From NCBI RefSeq assembly GCF_003043945.1, contig NZ_PYXG01000002.1, positions 1 to 64,000 on the forward strand: a DNA stretch of 64,000 nucleotides, given 5' to 3'. The translations under genes and the position numbers were made by a program. Shown in pieces: positions 1-6,975 of the stretch. Positions within the stretch are counted from its first letter, which is position 1, and each line of letters begins with the position of its first letter. The DNA is from Prevotella sp. oral taxon 376 (GTDB lineage Bacteria; Bacteroidota; Bacteroidia; Bacteroidales; Bacteroidaceae). The notes beneath the pieces were generated by a model. It was not told the DNA's origin and did no database searches. It saw only the letters and a program-made list of their open reading frames with translations.

Positions 1-1
1 T

Positions 2-47
2 TTGCTCATTTGTTTGCTCATTTGTTTGCTCATTTTTGCTCATTTGT
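2..47 (-). repeat. 12-bp tandem repeat encoding Thr-Asn-Glu-Gln
   Basis: On the minus strand, unit ACAAATGAGCAA occurs at 47-36, 25-14 and 13-2. A 10-nt version that lacks AC sits at 35-26. Whole units keep the frame and would add TNEQ each time; the short unit shifts the frame and creates the TGA stop at 32-30. The array lies just after the wHTH domain of the overlapping phage gene, where such proteins often have a polar linker. It may continue beyond the window edge. Confidence 0.85.
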
Positions 48-352
48 TTGGTAATCGTCATATTTACAGATAGTTATATCGCTAAATCTGTTTGTCGTTT
101 TTACCAAAATTGCGCCGCTTTCCTGGAGGGTTTTTAGCTTCCTCCTTACACTTATTACTGGTATTTCTGTGGCTTCACTAAGACTTTTTACAGATGTAAC
201 AAGTTCCCTCTGCATATCTTTTTACCCCTCCACTTCTTGTCTTTGCTGTTTGCAGACAAAAGTAAATGTAGGAACAAATGAACCGCTTGTGAGTCGGTGT
301 ACCATTCCCAATCTTGGAATTTCCGATATAACTTTATCCAACTACCATCCAT
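30..352 (-). pseudogene. Phage replication-type winged-helix protein, frameshifted
   Basis: The reading frame opens at ATG 352 (MDGSWIKLYRK, then FQDWEWYTDSQ and VHLFLHLLLSANSKDKKWRG) and continues after a one-base shift as GELVTSVKSLSEATEIPV and a wHTH segment (VRRKLKTLQESGAILVK). The shift is at the CCC run 206-208 (GGG in the gene); a fourth G would restore an unbroken frame. The fold resembles the N-terminal DNA-binding domain of phage DnaD/replisome-organiser-like proteins. A second break, in the TNEQ repeat, ends the frame at 30. An isolated 61-residue reading from 215 would lack the first half of the domain, so I read this as one damaged gene rather than a small gene. The family assignment is by resemblance only. 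Confidence 0.65.
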
Positions 353-445
353 AATAGACTATAATTTGCTTCCTTAATACAACTTCTTCTTTCCGCAAGT
401 TTTCTTAATACGCTATTAGTATCAGAAAAGAGCAGCGTGTCGTAG

Positions 446-972
446 TCATGGACAACCTTCAAGTGGTATTTCCTCTTTGCGATTTAGCAAGTTACTTATA
501 ACAAATTGGTTGTCATGAACGAAACTTTCATGCGCAATTTTGTACAATATAGAAACAAGCTCAAAATTAGTAAATCCACTAATTGATAAGTCGTGGATAA
601 GATTTGTTACAGAATGGTCATTTCCATTTCGCATTTCATGTTCCATCATATGACAATCTTCGCACAAAGTTATTAGCGTCTTGTCTGGGTAATCCCATAT
701 TTTTGCACCGTTCCTGTAACAAAGATGGTGCACATGTAGTGTTTTCTCTGTACTACCACAAATTTGGCATGTGAAATTATCACGCTGCAAAATCTGTAAT
801 CTGCGTTTCTGCCAATGTGGACTTCTGATTTGCTCTTCGTATGAGAGCGTTTTTTTCTTGGTCTTTTTTCATCCCAATCTATTTTATCCCAATTTGTAAA
901 AGATAAACCGGCAGGGCGATTGGGAACACCTTTTCGACGAGAGTAGCTAACACCGCCTATCCGGCTTACCAT
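446..972 (-). CDS. HNH endonuclease, two frames joined at an A7 run
   Basis: The C-terminal frame (446 to about 868) carries an HNH nuclease: two CxxC pairs (FTCQICGS and LCEDCH), the HVHH core and a downstream EH. It has no ATG. The overlapping frame from ATG 972 (MVSRIGGVSYSRRKG, then WDKIDWDEKRPRKK) supplies the missing N-terminus, and the two join at seven A residues (T-run 850-856 on the plus strand). In the upstream frame this run is A AAA AAA, a slippery heptamer; a -1 slip gives RPRKKTLSYEEQIRSPHWQK and reads into the HNH domain. So this is either a frameshifted gene or a gene that uses -1 frameshifting. HNH proteins in phages usually act as homing or packaging nucleases; which applies here is not visible. 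If only TTG 790 is used, the product is 114 residues. Confidence 0.7.
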
Positions 973-1028
973 GAAATAATATTATCGTTTATAAAACAAT
1001 CTTTGACTCGCTTTCATATCTCATCAAA

Positions 1029-1058
1029 TTAAAAAGCCCCACCGACAAAGGCAGGGCT
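1029..1058 (-). terminator. Terminator-like hairpin ahead of the HNH gene
   Basis: On the minus strand AGCCCTGCC and GGTGGGGCT pair around a TTTGTC loop and are followed by TTTTT. It lies after the DUF3127 stop and about 57 nt before the HNH gene start. Confidence 0.7.
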
Positions 1059-1072
1059 AACATGTTCATATA

Positions 1073-1512
1073 TCAGAAGGGGAGGTCATCGGAATCTTCC
1101 TTTGGTTGTGGTGTAGCTGGTCGTTGAGGCACCCCTTGGCTATTCACCTGTGGAGGGAACTGTTGCTGAGTGGTCTGCCGAGTAGTAGCTTGTTGGTTTT
1201 CGGGGTAAACGACCGCATTTCCTTGCTGTTGGGCATTTCGGTCTACTTTCCAACAAGAAATTTGGTTGTAGAATTTCCCATTGTACTCATGGCAGTCAAT
1301 ATCCAAGTGCACCCGAACCCTCTCGTTTAATTGTAGACCTGCATTTAAGATTTTTTCTTCTCCAAAATCTGAAAGCAGATTGAGCGAGGATATTGCTCGT
1401 TTTCGCCCTCTACATTGATAACATACTCTTGTTTGCTCCAATCACCCCTTTGGGAGGAGCCCGTAACTTTTGGCAGCACATTGACAATAGTGCCGATAAT
1501 TTGTATATCCAT
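1073..1512 (-). pseudogene. DUF3127 family protein, frameshifted
   Basis: The natural start is ATG 1512 (MDIQIIGTIVNVLPKVTGSS, then WSKQEYVINVEG and YPRSICFQI). The frame then breaks at a run of four T on the minus strand (AAAA 1364-1367). One more T gives FQIFGEEKILNAGLQLNE, the conserved middle of the family, which continues to VHLDIDCHEYNGKFYNQISC and a Q/P-rich tail that ends in DSDDLPF. The span of 440 nt is one short of a whole number of codons. The acidic DLPF end resembles the C-terminal tip of single-stranded DNA-binding proteins, and DUF3127 proteins in Bacteroidales phages are SSB-like; a role in phage replication is inferred. A start inside the shifted frame (TTG 1441) would give a chimeric N-terminus and is unlikely. 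Confidence 0.75.
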
Positions 1513-1532
1513 TGTTATGAATTTATTTTAGT

Positions 1533-2276
1533 TTACCTTTGTTTGTAGCCTAACTTTTCAAGCAGGCTCTTTATGTAATTTACTCCTTTCTGATAGACAA
1601 GTGTCTTGATATTGATGCAAATTTCACCATCAGACTTCTCGTATTTCTGTTCAATAGTTCTGAAGCACCCATTGTCGATGAAACGCTGCATTGGTTGATT
1701 CTTATGAGTGAGAACTCCAGCGTCTCTAAGTATCTCAAAGAGCTTGTTTCGTCCTACGCCCACAAAATCAAGCGTATTGGCAACAGATTTCATTTCAATG
1801 GCATCCTTACTGCTCGCTACTGCATCAAAGAATTGAACTTTAGGTTCCTGTTCTACAAGAAGTCTGTTTTGCTCTTCTATCTTTTCTTGCTGTTTGGCAG
1901 CAAGCATTAATGCTTGAGCAAAGGTTTGCGGAAGTGAGAATCCACCATTTTTAATGGTTTCTTCCATTCTATTGAAAGCCTCAATGTACTTTTCTTTGAA
2001 CGCCATTGCCTTGGCCCCGGTGTACCCCATAACAAGTATAGTGAAGCCGTCTTTTGTCATTTGGTAGTATTCAGACTTTTGTGCGCCGCCTTGTGGTAAC
2101 TTGTTGATATTCACCATTAACGCAAAATTGCGCTCTCTAAATTCGGGGCTACAATGTAAATTACGAATATCGCGCAATACATCTGCATTTCTTTTTCCGA
2201 ATACTTCTGCTATTTTAAGGCTTGTTGTCAAAGCCTTTCCGTCTTTGCTTTTGTAAACAAGTTCACCGTCTGTCAT
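1533..2276 (-). CDS. Rha-type phage regulatory protein with KilAC/ANT C-terminus
   Basis: Residues 1-105 form a Rha-like domain (TTSLKIAEVFGKRNADVLRD, then YYQMTKDGFTILVMGYTG and AFKEKYIEAFNRME). Residues about 140-245 match the phage antirepressor C-terminal KilAC domain (DAIEMKSVANTLDFVGVGRN, KLFEILRDAGVL). Proteins of this kind modulate the lysogenic switch by interfering with the repressor; here the partner would be the S24 repressor at 5816-6511, which is inference. The start ATG overlaps the stop of the YqaJ gene by 4 nt (ATGA), so the two are translationally coupled. Length is normal for Rha-ANT proteins. Confidence 0.85.
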   Translation of the reverse strand: MTDGELVYKSKDGKALTTSLKIAEVFGKRNADVLRDIRNLHCSPEFRERNFALMVNINKLPQGGAQKSEYYQMTKDGFTILVMGYTGAKAMAFKEKYIEAFNRMEETIKNGGFSLPQTFAQALMLAAKQQEKIEEQNRLLVEQEPKVQFFDAVASSKDAIEMKSVANTLDFVGVGRNKLFEILRDAGVLTHKNQPMQRFIDNGCFRTIEQKYEKSDGEICINIKTLVYQKGVNYIKSLLEKLGYKQR

Positions 2277-3031
2277 ACTATCATTTTAGCATTATTAATC
2301 TTTTCTATCTTTTCTCTAAAGTACTGCACCGCCAACTCCGTGCGTTCAAGAAGTTGCTTCTGAAACTCAACATCCTTTGGTATGGTAAGCACCTTTAGTT
2401 GTTTGCTCTTGGAAGTACGCGGATCGTAACTTACAAATTTGCAGAATGGTACTTCGATATCAGTTTCACGTTCAACGCAAATCATGTTGTACTGACACTG
2501 GCTGAAATATTGCAAATTGTCTTCTTTTAAATCTTCTGCCGTTTCGTATAAGAAATGTTTAAGATGAATGGCAGGGTTGAACGGGCACTTGATTTCCAAG
2601 ATGCCACCACTGCGGATAATACCGTCAGGTGAACCTCCAGCAAACCTTTCATAGCCCTTAAGCGGTATAAATGGAGCGTCAAGCACTTCTTCCCCGGTTT
2701 CATTGCAGAACCGCATTCGTGCAGAATTCTCCATAAGCGTTCCCCAATCCATTGCCCGTGAGTGCGGCGCACAATCTTCCATATATTCAAGGAAAGCGTT
2801 GTCAGGCATGAATTGCTCGGCTATCTTCCCATCAAGATAAGAGAATGTGCCTTGTGAGAACGGGACCTCTTTTGTTCTGACTCGTGACTTTGGATTAAGT
2901 TTCTTATACTCCTCTATTTCCTCTTCTGTCATATCCTCCTTGTGGTTGGCAAGGAGGATATAGATTTCAGAGGCGGTCACACGACCCTTTCGGGCGAGGT
3001 ACCAATCTGTCGTTCTTTGTAAGTCGTTCAT
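2273..3031 (-). CDS. YqaJ-like viral recombinase (alkaline exonuclease)
   Basis: The 252-residue protein fits the YqaJ/lambda-Exo nuclease family: W-LARKGRVTASE at residues 11-23, SPDGIIRSGGILEIKCP near residue 138 with the catalytic D-EIK core, and the FSQCQYNM motif near residue 180. These enzymes resect double-stranded ends 5' to 3' and hand the strand to an annealing protein. The upstream gene (3028-3897) overlaps it by 4 nt and is the probable annealing partner, so the pair would form a Red-like recombination module. The downstream antirepressor gene overlaps by 4 nt as well. Complete and intact. Confidence 0.88.
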   Translation of the reverse strand: MNDLQRTTDWYLARKGRVTASEIYILLANHKEDMTEEEIEEYKKLNPKSRVRTKEVPFSQGTFSYLDGKIAEQFMPDNAFLEYMEDCAPHSRAMDWGTLMENSARMRFCNETGEEVLDAPFIPLKGYERFAGGSPDGIIRSGGILEIKCPFNPAIHLKHFLYETAEDLKEDNLQYFSQCQYNMICVERETDIEVPFCKFVSYDPRTSKSKQLKVLTIPKDVEFQKQLLERTELAVQYFREKIEKINNAKMIV

Positions 3032-3897
3032 TTCTTCTCGCCTTTTTTCTTTTCAGAGGGAGCCTTATCTTTTTCCCCAAATAAGTCTTTGGCAGGATTA
3101 ACCTCTTCTTCCGTGGCCTCCAAGGGCGTGGTACTCTTAGGGAAAAATGTCTCTTGAACGGTTGTTGTCCCTTCTTTGATCGCAGTAGCAAGACCTCGCA
3201 GTTCAACGACCATATCAGTATCAATCTCGTCAACCTTTGATACAGATAGGTAGTCCAAAATACATTGCTCTTCGACGCCGATTTTTGAGAAATACTGCAT
3301 CATACTCTGCCGGATGTTTTCAAGCGCCATAGATTGCCCAAGGGACACCTTTTTTGCCTTGCCAATAACTTTCTTGATAAGGGCAGATGGGACAACTTTC
3401 ATTACAGCATTACGCATGGCAATAGCGCAGGCTGCGTTCCCTGTTACAACTTGCATGTCGTCCGAATATGTCTTCCCATTTTTGTCGGTGATTCTGCGTT
3501 TCACCTCAACAGATGTTGCATAGTTGCTTTCGAGATCATGACATACACCTTGTGCGGTAATCATCTTTCCGTCATTGCCAATGATGCGTGCTTGGACTCT
3601 CAGATTGCCCCAGGCTGACGCAATAATTTCTGCCATGCGAACCGAAGGCCCTTCAATAACCTTTCCTTGTCTGCGAAGCACATAGAAACAACTTGCAGCC
3701 GTTTCCTCATCCATAGTAGCAAGTGTTTCAATGTTGTTTAATACTCTTGCAAGATTGCGTGGGTATTGCTTTGCCGTTGCAATCTGCGTGTCAATCTCAC
3801 TCTTGTTGATTGCCGCAAGCATTTCTGCCTGCTGTACTTCGATAACTTCCATTTGCGCTTCTTCCACAGATGGCACTTGGTTAAAATTTTCTTCCAT
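3028..3897 (-). CDS. Putative phage recombination (strand-annealing) protein
   Basis: I cannot assign this 289-residue protein to a named family by motif alone. It has a core with RNLARVLNNIETLATMDEET, GPSVRMAEIIASAWGNLRVQ, a VTGNAACAIAMRNAVMKVVP helix region, and a charged Lys/Glu tail (residues 250-289) typical of ssDNA-binding or annealing proteins. It is conserved next to YqaJ-type exonucleases in phage recombination modules, and the 4-nt overlap with that gene here supports a single-strand annealing role. This function is inferred from context. The gene starts 3 nt after the stop of the small gene 3900-4127. Confidence 0.6.
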   Translation of the reverse strand: MEENFNQVPSVEEAQMEVIEVQQAEMLAAINKSEIDTQIATAKQYPRNLARVLNNIETLATMDEETAASCFYVLRRQGKVIEGPSVRMAEIIASAWGNLRVQARIIGNDGKMITAQGVCHDLESNYATSVEVKRRITDKNGKTYSDDMQVVTGNAACAIAMRNAVMKVVPSALIKKVIGKAKKVSLGQSMALENIRQSMMQYFSKIGVEEQCILDYLSVSKVDEIDTDMVVELRGLATAIKEGTTTVQETFFPKSTTPLEATEEEVNPAKDLFGEKDKAPSEKKKGEKK

Positions 3898-3899
3898 AA

Positions 3900-4127
3900 T
3901 TATTCACTTATTTGTTGGTTAAAAATATCATCAATCACTTCAAACGAAAAGCTGTTTAATGTTTGGTTATAGGTTATTTTGTTTTCGGACACCATTTGAT
4001 TAATTTCACTTTTAACTTGGGCGGTAACTTCGCCCATCACCTCGTTGAAATTAGCAGAGATTGGAAACTTGTGGGCCTCAGCTTTCTGTTTGTTTATCTG
4101 CTTTATTATATCGTATACATCTATCAT
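3900..4127 (-). CDS. Small phage protein, unknown function
   Basis: A 75-residue, mostly helical and polar protein (MIDVYDIIKQINKQKAEAHK, then ISANFNEVMGEVTAQVKSEI). No motif is recognised. It is the first gene after hairpin A (4138-4170) and its stop is 2 nt before the start of the recombination protein, so it is probably co-translated with the module. It is supported by tight packing rather than homology. Confidence 0.6.
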   Translation of the reverse strand: MIDVYDIIKQINKQKAEAHKFPISANFNEVMGEVTAQVKSEINQMVSENKITYNQTLNSFSFEVIDDIFNQQISE

Positions 4128-4137
4128 ACACAGAAAT

Positions 4138-4170
4138 AAAAAAAGCTAACTATCTTCACAGACGGTTAGC
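4138..4170 (-). terminator. Leader hairpin A: terminator-like, CTGTGAAG loop
   Basis: On the minus strand GCTAAC and GTTAGC form the stem; the loop region is CGTCTGTGAAGATA and seven T follow. It lies between the RuvC-like stop and the start of the 75-residue gene, 11 nt upstream of that start. The loop matches hairpin B at 4755-4788. Confidence 0.75.
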
Positions 4171-4197
4171 CTACACCTAAATACGCAAATATAACAC

Positions 4198-4731
4198 TTA
4201 TAAATTCTTTCTCCTGGCGTACTCTGCAATAAGCAAAGAGTCCGATTTGTTATCATCAAGATTCCTACACCTTTCGCTTCTCCTTAAATCCACATCAGGG
4301 AATAGTCTCCTTGAAGCGTTAAAAGAAGTAGCCTTTGTGTTTATATCTTTTACATTGGTCTCTTTCCCGTTGCGCTTTATGACCTTATACGACACAACCA
4401 GATCTGAATTTGTCCAAATCTCTTTCTGCCACGCCTTTGGCGGCACAAGGTGGTAGGGTATTTCAAGAGCGACAAGAATGCCTTTCAGTATTCCGAATGT
4501 CTGACCAAAAGAGAATGTGGATTTTGCGGAAGATCCGAATATCGCATGTATCTCTTCCATACAAGCCACGACATTCTCGTTAGACTTGTCTTTTATTCTT
4601 TTTAATTCTCTTGACAACCCAAGTTCGTCATTGTCGGCTATAGAAATAAATTCTTTCGAGTTGTCGGGGTAGATTACAGAAAAATATCCTTTACTTCCAG
4701 GGTCTATACCAATAAATGTTCTTCCTTCCAT
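4198..4731 (-). CDS. RuvC-like Holliday junction resolvase (phage)
   Basis: The 177-residue protein has the RNase H-like resolvase signature: first Asp in FIGIDPGSKGYFSV (residues 6-19), a Glu in VACMEEIHAIFG (about 54-65), a VPPKAWQKEI segment (about 96-105) and the last acidic pair in DDNKSDSLLIAEYARR near the C-terminus. Such enzymes cut four-way DNA junctions during phage recombination or packaging. It is close to the usual RuvC length. It is flanked by terminator-like hairpins on both sides (4138-4170 and 4755-4788), so it may be a separately controlled transcription unit. Confidence 0.85.
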   Translation of the reverse strand: MEGRTFIGIDPGSKGYFSVIYPDNSKEFISIADNDELGLSRELKRIKDKSNENVVACMEEIHAIFGSSAKSTFSFGQTFGILKGILVALEIPYHLVPPKAWQKEIWTNSDLVVSYKVIKRNGKETNVKDINTKATSFNASRRLFPDVDLRRSERCRNLDDNKSDSLLIAEYARRKNL

Positions 4732-4754
4732 ATATCTTATAAATTATGTTCAAC

Positions 4755-4788
4755 AAAAAATCCGCACTACCTTCACAGGCAATGCGGA
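4755..4788 (-). terminator. Leader hairpin B: terminator-like, CTGTGAAG loop
   Basis: On the minus strand TCCGCA and TGCGGA pair, with TTGCCTGTGAAGGTAG between, and six T follow. It lies 24 nt upstream of the RuvC-like start and downstream of the tRNA genes, so it could end tRNA transcripts or act as an attenuator for the resolvase gene. Confidence 0.75.
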
Positions 4789-4822
4789 CACAAGATTTAT
4801 CACTTTGTTTGTAGTCTAATAG

Positions 4823-4934
4823 TGGAGGTGGCAGGACTCGAACCTGCACGGACTTACAAAGGCTTTAGCATGGCCACTCTCAACCTTATGCCATCCCGTA
4901 TTCGGGGTATGTCTACCAATTCCATCACGCCTCC
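4823..4934 (-). tRNA. tRNA-like gene of abnormal length (112 nt), anticodon unclear
   Basis: The 5' end GGAGGCG pairs with CACCTCC before discriminator A (one C-A mismatch). A Leu-type D arm (ATG, GAATTGGTAGA, CAT) and a perfect T arm (GCAGG-TTCGAGT-CCTGC) are present. The middle is wrong for a tRNA: after the D arm come CCCG-AATA-CGGG, with no U33, and about 27 extra nt. A possible Ser-like loop TGCTAA occurs further on, but its stem has mismatches. I cannot assign an amino acid. It may be a decayed or recombinant phage tRNA-Leu, or a tRNA-like element. Confidence 0.45.
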
Positions 4935-5018
4935 AATAAAAACAGGGGCGCTCCCCTGTAAAAAAGAATCAATTAAATACTTATTTGGTATGATAAAAAG
5001 TGACTCTCACGAGCTTTG

Positions 5019-5101
5019 CGGAAGACGGAGGACTCGAACCTCCGATACATTTCTGTATTACACATTAGCAATGTGCTGCATTACCACTCTGCCAGCCTTC
5101 C
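5019..5101 (-). tRNA. tRNA-Ser (anticodon GCT)
   Basis: All arms fold: acceptor GGAAGGC/GTCTTCC with discriminator G, D arm GGCAGAGTGGTAATGC, anticodon arm ACACA-TTGCTAA-TGTGT with anticodon GCT, a long variable arm, and T arm CGGAG-GTTCGAGT-CTCCG type. No CCA is encoded. It lies inside the prophage, next to the abnormal tRNA-like gene, and is probably phage cargo. Confidence 0.88.
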
Positions 5102-5106
5102 ATGTT

Positions 5107-5138
5107 GCCACACACCTATCCGTGGAAAGATGTGTGGC
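5107..5138 (-). other. Hairpin just upstream of tRNA-Ser
   Basis: GCCACACA and TGTGTGGC form an 8-bp stem around a 16-nt loop, six nucleotides before the tRNA 5' end in the direction of tRNA transcription. No T-run follows. Its role is unknown; a processing signal or plus-strand terminator is possible. Confidence 0.5.
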
Positions 5139-5377
5139 TATGTTTTATTTGAGCGAATTGCGTTATCAATTCTTTAAAGTCCATGACTACTCATTTTTTT
5201 TGTCTTAGCCTTTTATACGTTTTTATGAATATGTCTATGATATTCTATAGAGGTGCAACTTTTAATCAACCACCCCAACCGCTTTGCCTACATTCAACTT
5301 GGACCTGTCTTTCGGCGGACGCAACGGCTGCGTCTGTTTTCCAATAAATTTGCTTTCGGCGTTATAGGCTCTTGCGC

Positions 5378-5551
5378 CTATAGCTCATTGTTGATGAAAG
5401 CTATTAGCTGACTTTTTGCAAAGTAGTAGCGTCCCCTTGGTTTTGTGAACGGTATAATACAGTCTCTCACATACCTCCGCACGGTCTTCTCACTTACATT
5501 GAGAACGGCAGCGGTCTGTCTCGTCGTCAGATATGTTTCTTCACTTGCCAT
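5378..5551 (-). CDS. Excisionase-like helix-turn-helix protein
   Basis: A 57-residue protein from ATG 5551 (MASEETYLTTRQTAAVLNVS, then EKTVRRYVRD) with a MerR/Xis-like wHTH and the wing KPRGRYYFAKSQL. A longer start at 5578 adds nine residues but would overlap the operator-like repeats. Small proteins of this type bind DNA as excisionases or Cro-like regulators. It is divergent from the S24 repressor gene, which suggests the early side of the lysogeny switch. An inverted repeat TATAGGC/GCCTATA covers its stop codon. Confidence 0.75.
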   Translation of the reverse strand: MASEETYLTTRQTAAVLNVSEKTVRRYVRDCIIPFTKPRGRYYFAKSQLIAFINNEL

Positions 5552-5576
5552 ATTAGTTTTTCCATTTAATTTACAC

Positions 5577-5720
5577 ATTAATCTAATGATTTTTTGTATA
5601 TTTGCAAAATTAATCTAATATATGTCGTGAGACATCGTAGATTTCGTTTTATTCATATCAGTATATGGTAAGATTTCTTATGGCAAATATAGGCATAAAA
5701 TCTAAAACGCAATAGATTTT
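5577..5720. promoter_or_regulatory. Switch region with repeated AATCTA half-sites
   Basis: Direct repeats ATTAATCTAAT lie at 5577-5587 and 5609-5619, 32 bp apart (about three helical turns), on each side of a plus-strand -7 box TATATTTG (5597-5604). A further TAGATTT is at 5638-5644, and a perfect inverted repeat AAAATCTA/TAGATTTT is at 5697-5704 and 5713-5720. They are in the gap between the divergent excisionase-like and repressor genes. Operator function is inferred. Confidence 0.6.
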
Positions 5721-5815
5721 GAATAGATATTTAACATATATTTTGATTATGAAACATATTAAAACGAAGCAAATGTGATTTGATTATTAAGTAAACACCT
5801 AAAATACAGTAAATT

Positions 5816-6511
5816 ATGGCAAATATTAATTCTTATCAAAGATTGTTGACGGTCCTTGACAGTTATCTTCAAAAAAGTTCAGACAATTCTCCTACATCGT
5901 TTGAAAGAGAGTTTGGTCTGCCAAATGGCTTCTTTCATAATGCCGAGAAGCGAGACACTCCGGATGATCAAAAGAGATTATACAGGAGTACTTATGAGAA
6001 CATCCGTAACGCCCAACCGCTTTTTAACATCAAGTGGCTCGAAACGGGAGAGGGGAAGATGTGGCTACATGACGAGACAGAAAATGCAATTGAAGTGTCC
6101 AAGGTTGGTAGACCATACTACAATGTAGACTTCCTTGGTGGATTTGACTTGATGGTAAATGACCAAACAACAATCCCCGTTTCGTATATAAGTATGGAAC
6201 CATACAACAAGGCTGGGTTCTATTGGTGCAACCTGACGGGCGATAGCATGTCTCCTCTCATCAGGTCTGGGGCAAAGATATGCCTCAAACACATAGAAGA
6301 TGGCGTGAACGGAATAATTTACGGGGAAGTCTACGCACTTATTACAAGAAGTGATATGCGTACCGTAAAGTGGGTTGTGCGCTCTAATGATGAAGACAAG
6401 GTGCGCCTTGTTCCTGAAAATAAAGATCCTAAATACGGAGACTTTCAAGATGTTTCCAAGTCTGATATTATAAGGGTCTTCAAAGTAGAGCTTGCTGTCA
6501 ACCCATTATAG
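5816..6511 (+). CDS. S24 family (LexA/CI-like) phage repressor
   Basis: The 231-residue protein has a C-terminal S24 peptidase domain (residues about 105-225) with the nucleophile motif NLTGDSMSPLIRSG and the catalytic Lys in MRTVKWVVRS. The N-terminal half (residues 1-95) has no clear HTH by eye but contains a FEREFGLPNGFFHNAEKR segment like Bacteroidetes phage repressors. It would keep the prophage silent and undergo self-cleavage after DNA damage. It is divergent from the excisionase-like gene, with the half-site repeats between them. Confidence 0.87.
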   Translation: MANINSYQRLLTVLDSYLQKSSDNSPTSFEREFGLPNGFFHNAEKRDTPDDQKRLYRSTYENIRNAQPLFNIKWLETGEGKMWLHDETENAIEVSKVGRPYYNVDFLGGFDLMVNDQTTIPVSYISMEPYNKAGFYWCNLTGDSMSPLIRSGAKICLKHIEDGVNGIIYGEVYALITRSDMRTVKWVVRSNDEDKVRLVPENKDPKYGDFQDVSKSDIIRVFKVELAVNPL

Positions 6512-6887
6512 AAGTACAAAATTCGTACCATTTTTATGTAAATATCTGATAATCAGCATATCTTCGAATCCCAACGGAATCACTCTGATAGTCATATTGA
6601 TATACTTTGTCAAGCTGATCTATAATTGAAAAGATCCCCCCTTGAATAGACGAGGAATCAATGCAAAACGGCGAGGGGTATATATCCCCGTTCGGGGGAC
6701 AATAATTATTCCTATTGAAATCCAAGTTAGACATCGATTTATCAGTATTTTTATTCAAGGAGAAGAAAATACCTTTTCAAATGAATTGAGATGCTCCCTG
6801 CCTAAGCCATTGTTATTAACAGCAACATAGAATCTTAAGAGAGATTCTACATCAAATTTTTGCAAGGAACCATACTGTTTGCAAAAA
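6512..6887. other. Gene-poor gap, possible prophage edge
   Basis: No convincing gene. The minus strand has two short overlapping readings (about 6755-6885 with FDVESLLRFYVAVNNNGLG, and 6534-6758 with FCIDSSSIQGGIFSIIDQLD) that could be frames of one broken gene, but neither has a good start. Because phage genes end at 6511 and host-type genes begin after 6975, the prophage boundary may fall here. I found no duplicated attachment sequence within the window. Confidence 0.4.
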
Positions 6888-6922
6888 GAAAAGCTCCATA
6901 GTACTATGGAGCTTTTCTTTTT
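6888..6922. terminator. Bidirectional terminator, perfect 30-nt palindrome
   Basis: GAAAAGCTCCATAGT is followed at once by its reverse complement, then TTTTT on the plus strand and an A-rich flank for the other strand. It separates the repressor side from the convergent secreted-protein gene. Confidence 0.88.
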
Positions 6923-6975
6923 AGGAGCTAAATGATAGCTTTTTATCATTATTCATAATGTGCTGTCTACTGCTA

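Noticed and set aside
6534..6949. Two overlapping small minus-strand frames
   Set aside because: The upstream one reads through the perfect terminator palindrome 6888-6917 and the other starts with TTG and has no conserved features; kept only as a possible remnant.
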